Assembly (NCBI GenBank): GCA_020744425.1
Contig: JAGMUV010000026.1
Location: 124,001-188,000, forward strand
DNA: 64,000 bases
Direction: 5' to 3'
DNA from: Dactylonectria macrodidyma
Lineage: Eukaryota > Ascomycota > Sordariomycetes > Hypocreales > Nectriaceae
A model generated the notes under the pieces. It was given only the letters and a program-made list of their open reading frames with translations. It did no database searches and was not told the DNA's origin. Every line of letters begins with the position of its first letter. The stretch's first letter is position 1. Of this stretch, positions 20,933 to 32,321 are shown one piece after another. A program made the translations under genes and the position numbers.

Positions 20933-23388
20933 TAGGGATGGGTTTAATACTGCATCACTAAATAAAATGCGCTTTTTGCATTAAATATTTAAAACAGGCG
21001 CGTTTTATATGCATTATATTCTCTTCCCTATTAGGTTTAGCTCATTCCAAAACAGGGTTAATACGTCGGATCAATATAGTCCCTGTTCCGACCTCCTTTT
21101 CTCCACAGCCTTCAACAGCCTGTCGCTGTATCCACTGAAACTTCCCAATCCGACTCCCCACTACCTTCAGACCCTTCGTGCTTCTTCTACGATGCCTAGA
21201 ACCTCTGGAAGGCCAGCCGACCACCAGGTCCACCGAGAATTTATCACGATTTCCTCAGACGCTAGCTCGGGGTTCAAGAACTCACGAGTCAAGTGCAAGC
21301 ACTGCGGTCACGAGACAGCCAAGGGCACTACTCGTCAGAAGAAGCACTTACTTCGCCATTGCCCCAATTACAGAGGGCAGCAACAGTCTCAGCAATCTCA
21401 ACTTACTCAGCACTTTCCTGTGGTGGACAAGACCTTTAAGCAGATGCTTGATGAGCTTGCTGCTAGAGCAATTTTTGCTGATGGCCGTCCATTTAACCTC
21501 TTCGAGTCCAAACGAATGCGGATTCTGTTGAGCAAGCTGAATACTGCCTGGCAACCACCGTCTCGTCGCCGAGTGCAGCGGCTGCTAGCCCCGACTTATT
21601 CTGAGTACCACGACCAAGTCCAAGATATCCTCGACCAGACAGAACGTATCAACGTGGTCTTTGACGGCTCAGACAATATCACAAGTCACCGAATTATCAA
21701 TATCTCGATACAGGTGGCAAATGGCCCGGCGTTCTATTGGAAGACGTTTGATACAGGACAGATTCAACACACGGCTGAGCACTACATCGATCTTTTGTAT
21801 CCTGAGCTGGAGATAATTTGCAAGGGTAACTTCTTGCGAATTAACTCGTTTTGCACAGATACGGATAGCGTGATGAGGAAAGCTCATGTGCATTTGGCTG
21901 CAAGAAAGGAATTCCAGCATTGCTTCTTTTCCCTCTGCGATTCACATGGGTTACAGCTACTCATCAAGGACATCCTAGAGCTGCCGTTCTTTGAGGAGAC
22001 ATTCAAAAGCACTACATTAATTGTCACCTTCTTCAAGAAGTCGAAACTGCAGTTGGCTCGATTGAGAGAGGCACAAAAGGCAGCTTGGGGCCACCATAAG
22101 GCGTTTTTATCCGCGTGGGTCTTTAAGTTTTTCTGACTCCTAGCTATAACTAACCGCTCGCTTTAGTGTAATTACACGCTGGGGCAGCCAGTTCAATGCT
22201 TTGCAGTCAGTTTTACGCTGTAAAGAGCCTCTCCAAACATACGCTCGCCGTCCTGATGTGAGGGCAGAGCTAGCCTCCGGGTCTCTCGAGCTTCTTCCGA
22301 GGGTGCTGGAGTCTGTCAATAACCCTCACTTCTGGATACGCCTAGAGACTGTTTTGGCTATAATTAAGCCTGTCAGCAGTCGTCAGCATGCCTCAGAAGC
22401 CGATCGGGCTCACATCGGCCATGTGATTCCTCGTTGGCTGGAGATTAAAGCAGAATGGAAAGCACTTGACGATTCTCAGCAACATAAAGATGTGAATTTC
22501 AGCGAGCTTTATTCCGTATGGTTAAACCGCATGGATAAACAGACATATGATATTCATTATGCAGGATTTGCATTAAGGCCTGATACAGTCGGGACTAAGC
22601 TTGAAGAACAGCTGATGATGAAAGTGCTTCAGTTCTTTAAGTCAGCAGTCAATCCTGCTGACTACCTTCATATTGTTCGAGAATTTAACCACTTCCGAGC
22701 ACAATCGGGCGGCCAGTTTGCTGCAGGGGGCTTAGTCTATTCAAAAGAATGGACGCCATTAGATGCTTGGATGCTTCTTGATAACCAGGGCAGCAAGCTG
22801 GCTACACTTGCAGTCCGAATCTTTGGAACCATAGCCAATTCAGTTCCCTCAGAGAGATCATTCTCGGCGGTTAACTTCCTCCACAGCAAGGCACGCAACA
22901 GGCTCACACCAGCCAACGCTGACAAGTTGGCGTTCATTTACATGAACGAACGGGTACTAGAGAGGATAACGCAGTCTCAGAATCAACCTTTTGATCATCG
23001 CAATGAGGTTGATTCTACGGTGGTTAGCTGGGAAGATTTGACAGAAGACGGTTGGCTTACTCTCGAAGATACGTATATGGAAATCCATTGCGCATCAAGT
23101 CTGGAAGTTGACGCTGTTATCGGCGAATTCACTCATCAACCCGCCTCCGACGGAGAAGAGACAATTGTGGACAAATTTGAGGTCCAAGATGGGTCAGAGA
23201 GCGAAGGAACGGGGAAAAAATTGACCTAATTTGGCTTGGTTATTTGTATTATATGACCCTTGGGCAGCTTCATATATGGGTAGATATATTGCAATAAAAA
23301 GCGCGTTTTTTATTCGGAATAAAAAGCTGCTTCATTATAATAAAAAGCAGTTTAATACACATGTGTATTAAACACGTGCCCATCCCTA
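20933..23388 (+). mobile_element. Complete hAT transposon with TIRs and 8-bp TSD
   Basis: A 2456-bp element with terminal inverted repeats TAGGGATGGG / CCCATCCCTA, flanked by CCTGCAAC at 20925-20932 and 23389-23396. Subterminal AT-rich repeats with GCGCTTTTTGC and AAAAAGC motifs occur at both ends. It contains a single spliced transposase gene with no stop or frameshift. Exact ends, duplication and open gene together suggest a recent and possibly autonomous copy. Confidence 0.92.
21192..23229 (+). CDS. hAT transposase (two exons)
   Basis: Exons 21192-22114 and 22167-23229 are joined across a 52-nt intron (GTGGGT donor, CTAAC branch at 22149-22153, CTTTAG acceptor) to give 661 residues. Domains in order: a BED-type zinc finger (VKCKHCGHETA ... 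HLLRHCPNY, residues about 35-60), the catalytic region with INVVFDGSDNITSH and SFCTDTDSVMRKAH, VITRWGSQFNAL formed across the splice, and the C-terminal dimerisation domain SVPSERSFSAVNFLHSKARN. The ATG at 21192 precedes the BED finger directly; the frame is open further upstream but that is the element's leader. Function: cut-and-paste transposition via a DDE-type RNase H fold with an inserted helical domain. No inactivating change seen. Confidence 0.9.
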
Positions 23389-23635
23389 CCTGCAACAGCA
23401 ACATGGACGTAATGGCCGAAACGAATGCGTTGACATATTAGCGTTAAAATACTTCGAACACCCGTTAAGTTGCCAAGGCACGGGACTTAACGGCTGAATA
23501 TCCAGCCCGAATGGTAAATACCGTATACCTGCCATTAACCTCTCCTGGGGGAACCCCCTAGATCCCCCTTTCGACTGCGGCGGTAACCAGCTGTTAAAAC
23601 CACTTCAAACCTGTAATAAGGGAATTGACTGATAG
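23389..23635. other. Host or older sequence right of hAT
   Basis: No gene seen; short stretch between the hAT target duplication and the Helitron relic. Confidence 0.4.
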
Positions 23636-24665
23636 TCACAGGGGTCCCTCTACCGCTTCCTGACAGGCCCAATCAACATGGCCGCGGTATTTATACTGAG
23701 CGCCACGTACCTGTAGGACCTTCACGTGTACGTGAATCCTAGCAATCAGCATCTCCTCAACCATCGTTAGATCAGGTAGATTGATGGGGACTTCCCCGAA
23801 GTCAAGGTTATTCGCAGCGCTAAAGAAGTAGGGCTCGTTAGGCGCTCTTTTCCTGTCTCGACTAATGCAGCGGCTGCAGCTTTTCGAGCTATTTCGCTTC
23901 ATATCGAACCAACGCTCCTGGCAGCGAATGCAACTATGCATCTTGTCGTCAGTCAGGGCAGTATAGAACTCCCGCACAAGCGCCTGATCCTCCTCACTAA
24001 GGACAGGCAAGTTAAGGTCTCCTGTAAAAGGTGGATCAACTATCTGATCAAACTGTCGCTCTTGAGGCTGTGGCCGTGGCCGTGGGTTAAAGGTGCCTCG
24101 TCGTGTATAGCGGCCGCGGCGATGACCCTGTGGCAGTAATGAAGGTGTGGTAGGGAACAATTCCTGTGGTATAGGCGTGCCTAGCATGACAGGAGCCGTT
24201 GGAAGAGTGCCTAGAGGAATTGGCGTTTGAGGAATCGGCGTGCCCAGAACTACTGTTGGCAGGCTAAGGGTAGGAGGGATGGGGAAAGGTCCCTCTACCG
24301 CGCTTGGGGTAGATGGACCCAGCAGAGGTCTAGCTAGGCAGTCCCTGGAGTGCGGGCGCCAGGCCACGGAATAGAGCAGGCGTGGCAGGAGGTTGTAAGC
24401 CGTGCACAGACGCAGGCGTTGGCGCAGTCCGCCTTGGAGGCGTCAGGTTAGCTAGAGAATCGGTCCTTTTCGTGGCTCTGCGTGGCGATAGCCTCTAGGC
24501 AATATTCCGCATGGCGGTAACGGCGGCTCGGGATCCGGCTACCCGCTCCCTTCGGCGTGCCTTACAGCTAGCACACTCTCCTGTAAGCTTCGCAGGGTCC
24601 TTGACGCTTCGAAATTCAACTTAGGGTAGGTCTTGCTTGCAGGTACGGCAGTTCCGAACTGCCTG
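23636..24665 (-). pseudogene. Helitron helicase N-terminal relic
   Basis: The minus strand encodes the N-terminal region of a fungal Helitron protein. A CRTCK ... CASCKARRRER zinc-ribbon trace lies at about 24560-24660 (with a stop). Then comes a Pro-rich linker with repeated VVLGTPIP/VMLGTPIP (24170-24270) and CIRCQERWFD ... CSRC. The conserved MVEEMLIARIHVHVKVLQ and VRGAQYKYRGHV follow at about 23670-23770, after which the frame runs out. The Rep nuclease and helicase domains are missing. The VVLGTPIP linker recurs in the second Helitron relic at 33894-34625, showing they are related. Confidence 0.7.
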
Positions 24666-26381
24666 GGATATATCGTCCTCCATCTGGCCGTATATATACC
24701 CACCTCTTGCCCACCTAGACTGCTAGATATCGCTCGGGCAGGAGGCTTTGCGACGGCTTACGTCCAATACCATGGTAGATCTCGATAGAGAGGCTGTCTT
24801 TGAGGTAGTTAGATCAGGTCTGAATGATCAGGGAGGAAACTGCACTGCTTCCCAGAGGCAGGGTATCTGGGGAATCTTGAGAGGTAGGCCGGGTGAGGAG
24901 GTAATATGTGAACCTAGATACCGTTAGCAACCTGATGGGTTTGATAGATTCGACGGAAGAGGGAAGCAGCAGCCACGTAGGTTAGTGTAAGGAGCAAGGG
25001 GCACGGGGCTTTTATTCAGTCAGAATCGTGCTTAGAAACCCAACAAATTGATTGCATTGAAGAAAAGAAGAACCTGAAAGCTCTTGGAGAGCTTGCCACG
25101 CTAGTTACCTCGTCAACGCTCAGGGGTTTGTGGGCCTTCATTTGGTGGCATTATCAGCCGACCAATTCCAGCACGAGTTGAGCACAGGCCAGGCCAATCA
25201 GCCAATCAGAGGAGGTTTTATGCTCGATTCTTTCTGACTGAGTAAAACGCCCTTCGGGCTGAACAAATATATATTCAATAAATCTACAAAAGACTGGAAA
25301 CTCATGTTGTGGTGCTGAAAACCTAAGTCGCAAATGCCTACTAGAAAACAAAAAAAATCGTCTCCGTATTTCTCTCTACTAAAAAGAAAAGTGGTAATTC
25401 GATGAATTACATGCACGACTGCGTACAGTAGTAGTAGTAGTAGTAGTAGTAGGGATATCGAAGAACAGCGGACTTTGTAATTAAACAGCTAGTAATTGAG
25501 TCTAGTTACGGCTTATTTACGCTGTTGCTTGGATTACCGCTGTCTGGCTTGCCGCTGGGCGGTCCCCGCCCTTCCAAATTAGCAGCGCTGAAAGGGGTTG
25601 CAAGGTAAGCTGATGTTCCATGACCTTGGTCAAAGTCACGCCAAGATTTGGTGGGGAGGCTACCGATGGGTTGGGTTTAGCGGGTGTTGATGTTTACGAT
25701 AAGGGTGTGCATGATTTCAGGCTCTCCGGGCTGAACTTGGCAGGGGCTCACCGAGCCCTCGGGCAGCTGGCTCGTATTAGGAAGCAAGGAAAAGCTAGAG
25801 CTCCCTGACCTCAAGGGCGGGACCTACAGTGAACAGATACACAATACACACACATGTTCAAGGTCAGCGAGTGGTCATACGAGCTATCCAACAAGATAAG
25901 TGCTTATACTAGGAGCACTGACGAAGGCCCGCGACCCCAACAGAGAGAGCCTCATTCTGAATAGCCTGAATTTGATAGCCACCGTCGATACCAGGACGCT
26001 GCCAGGCAGACGCATGCGATGTAAGCGGCCACGATCATCAGCTGACTGCGCCAAGGCGCTCTTCTTCACGCCTTTCGGAACGAGTTTTGTGCCTCCTCGG
26101 CTGTTGCCTAAAGCCACGAACTCAAAACTTGGGGCTACGCAGTACGGTTGGGCCAGAGGAGTGGCATCTTGAGTAGGCTGAGGTGCTGATAGGCTGGAGG
26201 TGACAAGACGACGCTTTACCCAAATAGGCTTAACTAGCCACACACCGTATATAGGTATTCGAATATCCCTTCATTCAATTTTCTAGGCATCCTTCATCCT
26301 CTGCAGGGCGTAGGAGACCGCATTCCTTGCTCAGCTTCCCGCTATTCTGGACGAGTGGGAAGCTATTCCTCTGTTTGGGCC
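24666..26381. other. Intergenic with microsatellite, no convincing gene
   Basis: Mixed composition. A (AGT)n microsatellite lies at 25427-25452. The 119-codon minus-strand frame at 25884-26243 and the 62-codon frame at 25620-25808 are open but unrecognised. The stretch before 26382 probably holds the HET gene promoter. Confidence 0.35.
25427..25452. repeat. AGT trinucleotide microsatellite
   Basis: About 8.7 perfect AGT units. The two LINEs in this window end in (CTA)n tails, which read TAG on the opposite strand. The tract could therefore be the last trace of a LINE tail, but no LINE body adjoins it. Confidence 0.9.
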
Positions 26382-28598
26382 ATGAAACGAAAACCTCAAG
26401 CCTCAGAGCTACCACGGCCAAGGCCCTTGGTGCCATTACAAGGGACTCGGACGAGAACCAAGCCCGGCAACATCGACGACTCTCTCTTGCCTGCTCCTAA
26501 ACGTACCAAACCGAACAGCGACGTAAGCTCAACGCCAGAAGAGCTCGCTGCTCGTAAACTTTGCAAAGTCTGCGGCAGAATTAATTGGCCTTCTCATTTG
26601 GCCAAATTCCAACGGGACGGCAAGGCGGTTGCCCAGCGATGGCTTGATCTCCTAAATCGCCATAGTCATCATACAAAGCCTAATTGGCACCCAAAGGAGC
26701 TCGACGATGCTCCCGGCGACTATTCACTTGACGACGTTCACAATGAGCTCCGACTCGGAGACCTCCGACATGTCATCAAGGCCAAAGATTCCTGCACTCT
26801 CTGCAACTTAATATATCGTGCTGCTAATCATCCGCTGTCGGGCGCAAAACATTCAGTCCATGCCGAGATTGAGAAGTATCCGGATATCGAACCCCTGTCC
26901 TGTATAGTTCACAACCCGTTCCTCAACCTTACAGGGAGCGTTCTCAGTGTCTTTCTCAACGAACCACGACTAGACTCTTCCATTCATTTCTCACTCCTAG
27001 GAGACCGATGGATGTGCGATCGACGCTCGAACCCTCGAAACACCACTACCAAGTTCGATATTGACCTAGTGACACGCTGGTGGAAGGACTGCAAACAACA
27101 CCATACGAGATCGTGCAAGGTCAAGGCCTATCCTGGTAACGTGAGCCGCGCCACAATACCGCTCCGCGTTGTCAATGTCTTGACAAATCGAGTCGTCGAG
27201 ACCCCGCCAGGGTCTGCGTTCGTCGCTCTCAGCTATGTTTGGGGCCAGAGCAGTCAGTTTCGGCTGAGAAAGTCCAACTTCGTGGGCCAGGATCGCTTTG
27301 CCAGCTTAGATGGCAAGGATGTGCCACAGACCATTGCCGACGCCATGTCCCTTGTCAAGTCCCTAGGCTTGGCGTATCTGTGGGTTGATGCGCTCTGCAT
27401 TTTGGAGGACGATCCAGACGATCTCGAGGCAAACATCCGCGCCATGCACCGAGTCTACCAAGCGGCCGACCTCACCATCGTGGCTGCGGCAGGCAGCAAC
27501 GCTGACTCTGGCCTACTAGGTCTGCGCCCAGGCACCAGAAAAATAGAATCCATTACCGGCACAGTCGAAGGCATCGACCTGGTCTTGAATCAGGTCGCAG
27601 AATACACCCCTTCCCGCTACGTCTGGGGCACGCGCGGCTGGACCTATCAAGAATGGCTTTTTTCTAGAAGGATGCTCTTGATCACGGAGCAAGGTCTCTT
27701 GTGGGACTGCCTGGGATGTATGCGCACAGAGGATCAGGAATATCAACCGGAAGGCGTCTATAATCCTGACGAGAATCAACAGACGAGATCCCTCCGACGT
27801 GTACTCGCCGGCACCCAGAACCAAAGGGATCCGTTTATGTCCATATACGTCGACCTTATGAACCAGTATACCCAACGACATCTCACGCACGAGCAGGACG
27901 TCTTGAATGCCTTCTCGGCAACGCTCGAGCACCTCTCTGCTCACAACAAAACACGTTTCTGTTGGGGCTTGCCAATCAATTGTTTTATCGTCGCGTTGCT
28001 TTGGAACATCCCAGCTACACATCCCAGCTCTATAGCCCCGACGGAGCGGAGAACGGCCTTGTGGAAAAATGCCAGGAAGTTCCCGTCGTGGTCCTGGGCC
28101 GGATGGAGGGGGGAGGCAAAATATATTTTCTTCGACGCGCGAGATGCCGAGTGCCAAACCCTAGTGGCCTGGCCTTGGGAACCAGCGTACAATCTCGGAG
28201 GCAACGACGCCGATGACGTGTGGGAGACTGGGGTATTGACCATCGAGGCACTATACGCCGATATTCGGTACGCAGATTGTCCAGAAATCCTTAGGGACGG
28301 CTTTGCCGAAGGCAGTTCTCGCCTACGAGCCATCCACGGCGTCGATTTATGCCACCTAATGCCGCGGTCATCTACCGCGGTGGGCCGCCTCGGTATGATT
28401 CGTATTGGCCTTACGGCCGGAGATACGATGATTGAAAACATATTTTGTCAGTCGTATATCCTTGTGGTCATCGAATGCGTCGATATAGATCCAAAGCCCC
28501 TTTGGGAGAAGCGGGGGATCGTAACGTGCAGTGAGGATTGTTGGAGCCGACTCCAAAAGTCATATGACTTTTCGCAGCAGATCATTCGCCTTGGATGA
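26382..28598 (+). CDS. HET-domain protein (heterokaryon incompatibility type)
   Basis: A 738-residue intronless protein. The N-terminus is basic and Pro-rich with a CKVC ... CTLC pair (about residues 60-140), a possible zinc site. The HET domain starts at FVALSYVWG (about residue 280). It continues through the conserved IADAMSLVKSLGLAYLWVDA, CILEDDPDD, RVYQAADLTIVAAAG, and ends around RGWTYQEWLFSRRMLLI (about 415-430). The last 300 residues contain FPSWSWAGWRGE, common in this family. HET proteins trigger cell death in incompatible fusions or act in other recognition pathways. No NACHT or other partner domain is fused here. The ATG at 26382 is the first in the frame. Confidence 0.92.
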   Translation: MKRKPQASELPRPRPLVPLQGTRTRTKPGNIDDSLLPAPKRTKPNSDVSSTPEELAARKLCKVCGRINWPSHLAKFQRDGKAVAQRWLDLLNRHSHHTKPNWHPKELDDAPGDYSLDDVHNELRLGDLRHVIKAKDSCTLCNLIYRAANHPLSGAKHSVHAEIEKYPDIEPLSCIVHNPFLNLTGSVLSVFLNEPRLDSSIHFSLLGDRWMCDRRSNPRNTTTKFDIDLVTRWWKDCKQHHTRSCKVKAYPGNVSRATIPLRVVNVLTNRVVETPPGSAFVALSYVWGQSSQFRLRKSNFVGQDRFASLDGKDVPQTIADAMSLVKSLGLAYLWVDALCILEDDPDDLEANIRAMHRVYQAADLTIVAAAGSNADSGLLGLRPGTRKIESITGTVEGIDLVLNQVAEYTPSRYVWGTRGWTYQEWLFSRRMLLITEQGLLWDCLGCMRTEDQEYQPEGVYNPDENQQTRSLRRVLAGTQNQRDPFMSIYVDLMNQYTQRHLTHEQDVLNAFSATLEHLSAHNKTRFCWGLPINCFIVALLWNIPATHPSSIAPTERRTALWKNARKFPSWSWAGWRGEAKYIFFDARDAECQTLVAWPWEPAYNLGGNDADDVWETGVLTIEALYADIRYADCPEILRDGFAEGSSRLRAIHGVDLCHLMPRSSTAVGRLGMIRIGLTAGDTMIENIFCQSYILVVIECVDIDPKPLWEKRGIVTCSEDCWSRLQKSYDFSQQIIRLG

Positions 28599-29138
28599 CA
28601 AATCGTTATTTGCAGAGCTACAAGAGACGGCCAATAAGTGCTTTGAGATGTCTGATGATCTACCGGTAGAAGAAGATATACTAGAGCTAGAGAAGCCAGG
28701 CCTTATTAAATTATATTATAATTAGAGCAACTAAGTTTATAAAAGCCTTAGATTACATCCTCCCGAGTCTACCCTACTGCTTGAAGATTGAGAACCTAGG
28801 GGTGTGTGGATTGGGTGGCCTAGTGCAGCGTCCAGTCTCTACTTCTTGAAATAGATACGAGGTTGAGAGGTTCTATATGAGAAACGAGCGCCCAACCCTA
28901 CAAACCGGCTGCCCGGGTCAAGATCCCCCTTAGAATCCTGCGAGAGCCCAAGTGTCTCCGCTCCTCCCAGTGTGGTCGGCGCGGCACCGAGCAGCCGCTC
29001 CAGCCTCTTGTTCCTTTTCGGACATTCAAACGACATTCACATGGCATATTTTGACAATAGGAAAAAGCTCACTCTTGATAGCACTACCGTGGCTCAGCAA
29101 TTCCATTAGAAAACCAGAACCTCACAGCAGAGCGATAG
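28599..29138. other. Intergenic
   Basis: No convincing gene. A 65-codon minus-strand frame (28839-29036) is unrecognised. Confidence 0.35.
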
Positions 29139-29613
29139 GAGGCACCTAAGAACCTGGCTGATGCTTCTGCCATCACGCGCAAGAGGAATACGACGCACAT
29201 TCTGAGAGACCCGAAGTCATGGGATCTGCTGCCCGCCCTCACAAATGCATCTAGAGTTGGATACTACAGCACAAAGTTCGACTGGCCTTGTTTAACCAGT
29301 ACGGGCGAAATATGGCCGACGGTATCTACCTACGTATCGGTCAAGTAATCCGTGCGGCGCGTGTAATTATCAACGGCAAAAAGACACCACCCTTAGATAT
29401 GTTCAAGCCACGGATAGATATCTCATTATATATGATGGCGGGCAAGAATACGATTACTGCGGTGGTCCCAGCGACTATGTGGAACTACCTGAGAGGATTA
29501 CTGCCAGAAATCCGAACTGCAGGTTCTGTCCCTTTCCAGCCTGGATAGGGATGCCGCTGTTACCGATGGAGGTTGGGCTTGTTGGCCACAGGTGGAGGAT
29601 CCAATGGCTCTAA
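29139..29613 (+). pseudogene. Glycoside-hydrolase C-terminal jelly-roll fragment, frameshifted
   Basis: Three frames join into one decayed domain. First: RDPKSWDLLPAL then SRVGYYSTKFDWP (29200-29290). After a shift: MADGIYLRIGQVIRAARVII, NGKKTPPLDMFKPRIDISLY, AGKNTITAVVPATMWNYLRG (29310-29545). After another shift: VGLVGHRWRIQWL ending at TAA 29611-29613. The order (strand with Tyr-Tyr, ING turn, DIS, GxNTI, TTxxN, GLVG) is that of the galactose-binding-like C-terminal domain found in large fungal GH2- or GH106-like rhamnosidase/galactosidase proteins. The catalytic part is missing. Family assignment is from memory of the motif pattern. Confidence 0.5.
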
Positions 29614-29840
29614 CGATTGGAAGCAGTTGGTTGATTACGCACTCTACTAGCGACAGCGGCCAGTATTATCGAGTTTGACACGCAACTACAACAGCAATAT
29701 AGATCTAATTATTTAAAAATTCCATTGCCATGCTCTTTAGGCATTAAACTTCCCAGGATGATTAAATCAAAGAAGAACCTTGGTTGTGGCTCTAAAGATG
29801 TACTACTAAATTGGCCCCTAGAGAACTTAGAAACCAGATC

Positions 29841-31703
29841 CTACTGCGACAGCACTATAGTTGAGCCTGACCAGTTGCTCAAAGGATTCAGATCTGTGAT
29901 CCTTTTAACATATAGCTCCGCTTGGCTCCATGCGAGAAAATCACTTTTGCCAAATATACTTGACAGCTCATCAGACGACATACTGTCACACTCGGCGCCT
30001 CGCGGATCACACAGCCGCATTGATCTGATAGACTTCTCGCGCAGAGTATCCAAAACCTCCGCCCACGTCCCGCTGAGCAAACGGACACGGTCCAGTTTCA
30101 AGTCATAAGAAGCCTCATGGGGCCTGCAGACGAAAAGCTGGAACTCCGAAAGATGGAAAGCCACATCTCGTAGAAACAGGTAAGAGAGATTCCGCCACTG
30201 TTGTGATGCTATGAGTCTACCAACACCGAAAGTGGAATGGTCGTCCGGTTCCTCGTCGCTCAACATATCAATTGCGAGTTCTCGGAGGCTTGGTGTGTTC
30301 AAGCAGGGTGCAAGGATGTCGTAAAGTATTTCTTCATCCGATTCTCCATTGATCCAGTGTTTACACTCAAAGGAGAACCTTTGCAACTGCTGCATCGCTG
30401 ATGGAAGCTGTTGTCGCACCTCAGGGGTTGGCAGTAAATTTGAAGGAGCATCCACATACGACAACTCGATATAAATTCTTTCAAGCCACGCTCCAAAATG
30501 CTGGACTGCCACCGGAAGCTTGGTTATTGAATCAAGGAGCCTCGGTGCGAAGCCATTCTTGTAGGCAGTGTACCAATTCATTGGCTGCAGCATAGCCTTA
30601 TGGATTGGCACATTGATGTCGTCATAGTCAAAGAATCGAACGCCCTTCGGTATTGAGTGGTCCCAGTCGAGCAAGTACAGTATTCGCGCACAGGGCATCT
30701 TCGCTATTCCAGCAGCAACTGTTTGCGCGAACTTCCCACTTTTCGACAGCTCTTCTTGATCAGAACAGAGCCTCTGATACTTTTGATGAGTTGTTCTCAA
30801 GAGCATGAGATGTGTGTGATCCTCCTCAGTAAGAGGTTGTGCTTGTGTCTCTGAGGTCCCTTGGGCAATTCGGCGCCAGGATGCTGATATTGCTTTTAGT
30901 TCTTTTACCACATTTAGACCAGTTTCTTCGGGGACATTGCAAAATTCCCATGTTCTCACCCCCTCCATTACTGCCGCTCGTTCTTCAAGCTCGGCAGCGT
31001 GGTAAAGGATAAAATCCTCGATATTGTCGCTAAGGAAAGGATCGTAAAAATGCAGTACAGCTCGAACAACGCGTATTCCCTTGCTGATTGTAGGGTGGCG
31101 CGATATTTCCTCGAAGCGCGACATAGATGAAACACTTAGGTCCACGGAAACAGAACGGAGAAAGAACCGAGAACTGACACGACAAAACCTCTGACAGGTG
31201 AGCCGACAGTTTTTCATATCCTGGGAAACAATGTGCCAGAGGGAGGGTATGTCAGGCCGCGACCCTTCCACAAAATCGAATACCCGAGAGAGAATTTCAT
31301 CAGGCAAATTAAAGAGATGCCGTGATCGCAAGCTTAGTTGAGATAATTCATTGGTAGAGAGCCGGATTTTGTGTTGAATATCCTCAAGTTTCCTTTTCCG
31401 GACACCTAACCTTTTCAGCTCCCCTGTTAAAGCGAGTTTCGAGTCAAACAGGCCTTTACTTCTAGCCTCGAGGACCCATGTCTCCGAGTCCTCTCTGTCA
31501 GACCAAAGAGTCTGGCCGCCTGAATCAACATAGTGTTCTGGATGATCTGGATTTTCCGAACTGTCTTGATGTAATGTCCACAGAGAAGATGCACGGAGGA
31601 GGTCGGCCTGGGCTTTTCGAAGATCGTCGTTAACAATTCGCAGGATGTTGTAGGCCTCTCGAAGGATACCTTGGACTGCAGGGCGAAGGACGGATGAATC
31701 CAT
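29841..31703 (-). CDS. F-box protein
   Basis: A 620-residue intronless protein. The first 125 residues are helical (a probable coiled coil, ELKRLGVRKRKLEDIQHK). They are followed by an F-box (HLFNLPDEILSRVFDFVEG, residues about 129-147, continuing to RLTCQRFCRVSSRFFLR). The remainder is a divergent Leu-rich region (e.g. LPSAMQQLQRFSFECKHW, LRELAIDML) as in fungal LRR-like F-box proteins. It presumably recruits a substrate to an SCF ubiquitin ligase; the target is unknown. Start at 31703 is the first ATG (MDSSVLRP); upstream codons are open but without ATG. Confidence 0.8.
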   Translation of the reverse strand: MDSSVLRPAVQGILREAYNILRIVNDDLRKAQADLLRASSLWTLHQDSSENPDHPEHYVDSGGQTLWSDREDSETWVLEARSKGLFDSKLALTGELKRLGVRKRKLEDIQHKIRLSTNELSQLSLRSRHLFNLPDEILSRVFDFVEGSRPDIPSLWHIVSQDMKNCRLTCQRFCRVSSRFFLRSVSVDLSVSSMSRFEEISRHPTISKGIRVVRAVLHFYDPFLSDNIEDFILYHAAELEERAAVMEGVRTWEFCNVPEETGLNVVKELKAISASWRRIAQGTSETQAQPLTEEDHTHLMLLRTTHQKYQRLCSDQEELSKSGKFAQTVAAGIAKMPCARILYLLDWDHSIPKGVRFFDYDDINVPIHKAMLQPMNWYTAYKNGFAPRLLDSITKLPVAVQHFGAWLERIYIELSYVDAPSNLLPTPEVRQQLPSAMQQLQRFSFECKHWINGESDEEILYDILAPCLNTPSLRELAIDMLSDEEPDDHSTFGVGRLIASQQWRNLSYLFLRDVAFHLSEFQLFVCRPHEASYDLKLDRVRLLSGTWAEVLDTLREKSIRSMRLCDPRGAECDSMSSDELSSIFGKSDFLAWSQAELYVKRITDLNPLSNWSGSTIVLSQ

Positions 31704-32210
31704 ATTCAAAGAGTTTTTTTGTAAGTTCAAAACGAGTTGCAATAAAGAAGATTTGTTATTGTAGCCGTATCGCGGATTCTTGGCGGATCTGTCGTGTCCA
31801 AGAGTTGTGAATGGAATTGTTTTGCGGCATTACTTTCGTGGGCGGGGTCAATGTCACAACCCAAGCTAAGGCCTACAAAGGGACCAAGCGGTGAAGGGTG
31901 GCAGAACCCTAGACCCACCTGTTGAATGCCAAACGGTAAGGCTGATGAGTCAGCCTCACGGGCGAATCAGGGAAGGAGCGATGGAGCGAGGGAGCATCGC
32001 TCCTCGCGCTCCACGTTCCCAGTGAAACCTTAACCTTAAATGGTCGAACGCGCTCTTCTTCGACCTGTTCGACCACGATCAACCAAGCGAACCAGAATAG
32101 TATATATAGCTTCACTCATTCCCACTTCCCATGGCTAGATAGCTCTCCAGCTTTCAATACAATTTGATTACTCAAGAATACTTCTTGACATTATCAGACG
32201 CGATACACAA

Positions 32211-32246
32211 CCCTACGCTCAGCACCCTACGCTCAGCACCCTACGC
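32211..32246. repeat. 14-bp tandem repeat
   Basis: CCCTACGCTCAGCA occurs twice in tandem followed by CCCTACGC. Confidence 0.85.
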
Positions 32247-32300
32247 CCCGTTACAACTGCCAACATAAACCAATCAGGTTACGGTTTACTACGTTGGGAA

Positions 32301-32321
32301 CCTTGACCGTCACAGTCAAGG
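32301..32321. repeat. Hairpin, possible Helitron 3' end signal
   Basis: CCTTGAC and GTCAAGG pair with a 7-nt loop. A short hairpin a little downstream of the helicase gene is what a Helitron 3' terminus looks like. The expected CTRR end and A/T target cannot be placed with confidence. Confidence 0.35.

Noticed and set aside
25884..26243. 119-codon minus-strand frame before the HET gene
   Set aside because: Open but with no domain or motif I can name and no intact gene context; kept only as a note in the intergenic entry.
27516..28441. Two frames antisense to the HET gene (213 and 166 codons)
   Set aside because: Fully inside the HET coding sequence, without independent domain evidence.
31900..32120. 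Search for a tRNA in the compact GC-rich stretch
   Set aside because: No acceptor stem pairing or GTTCGA-type T-loop in register was found.
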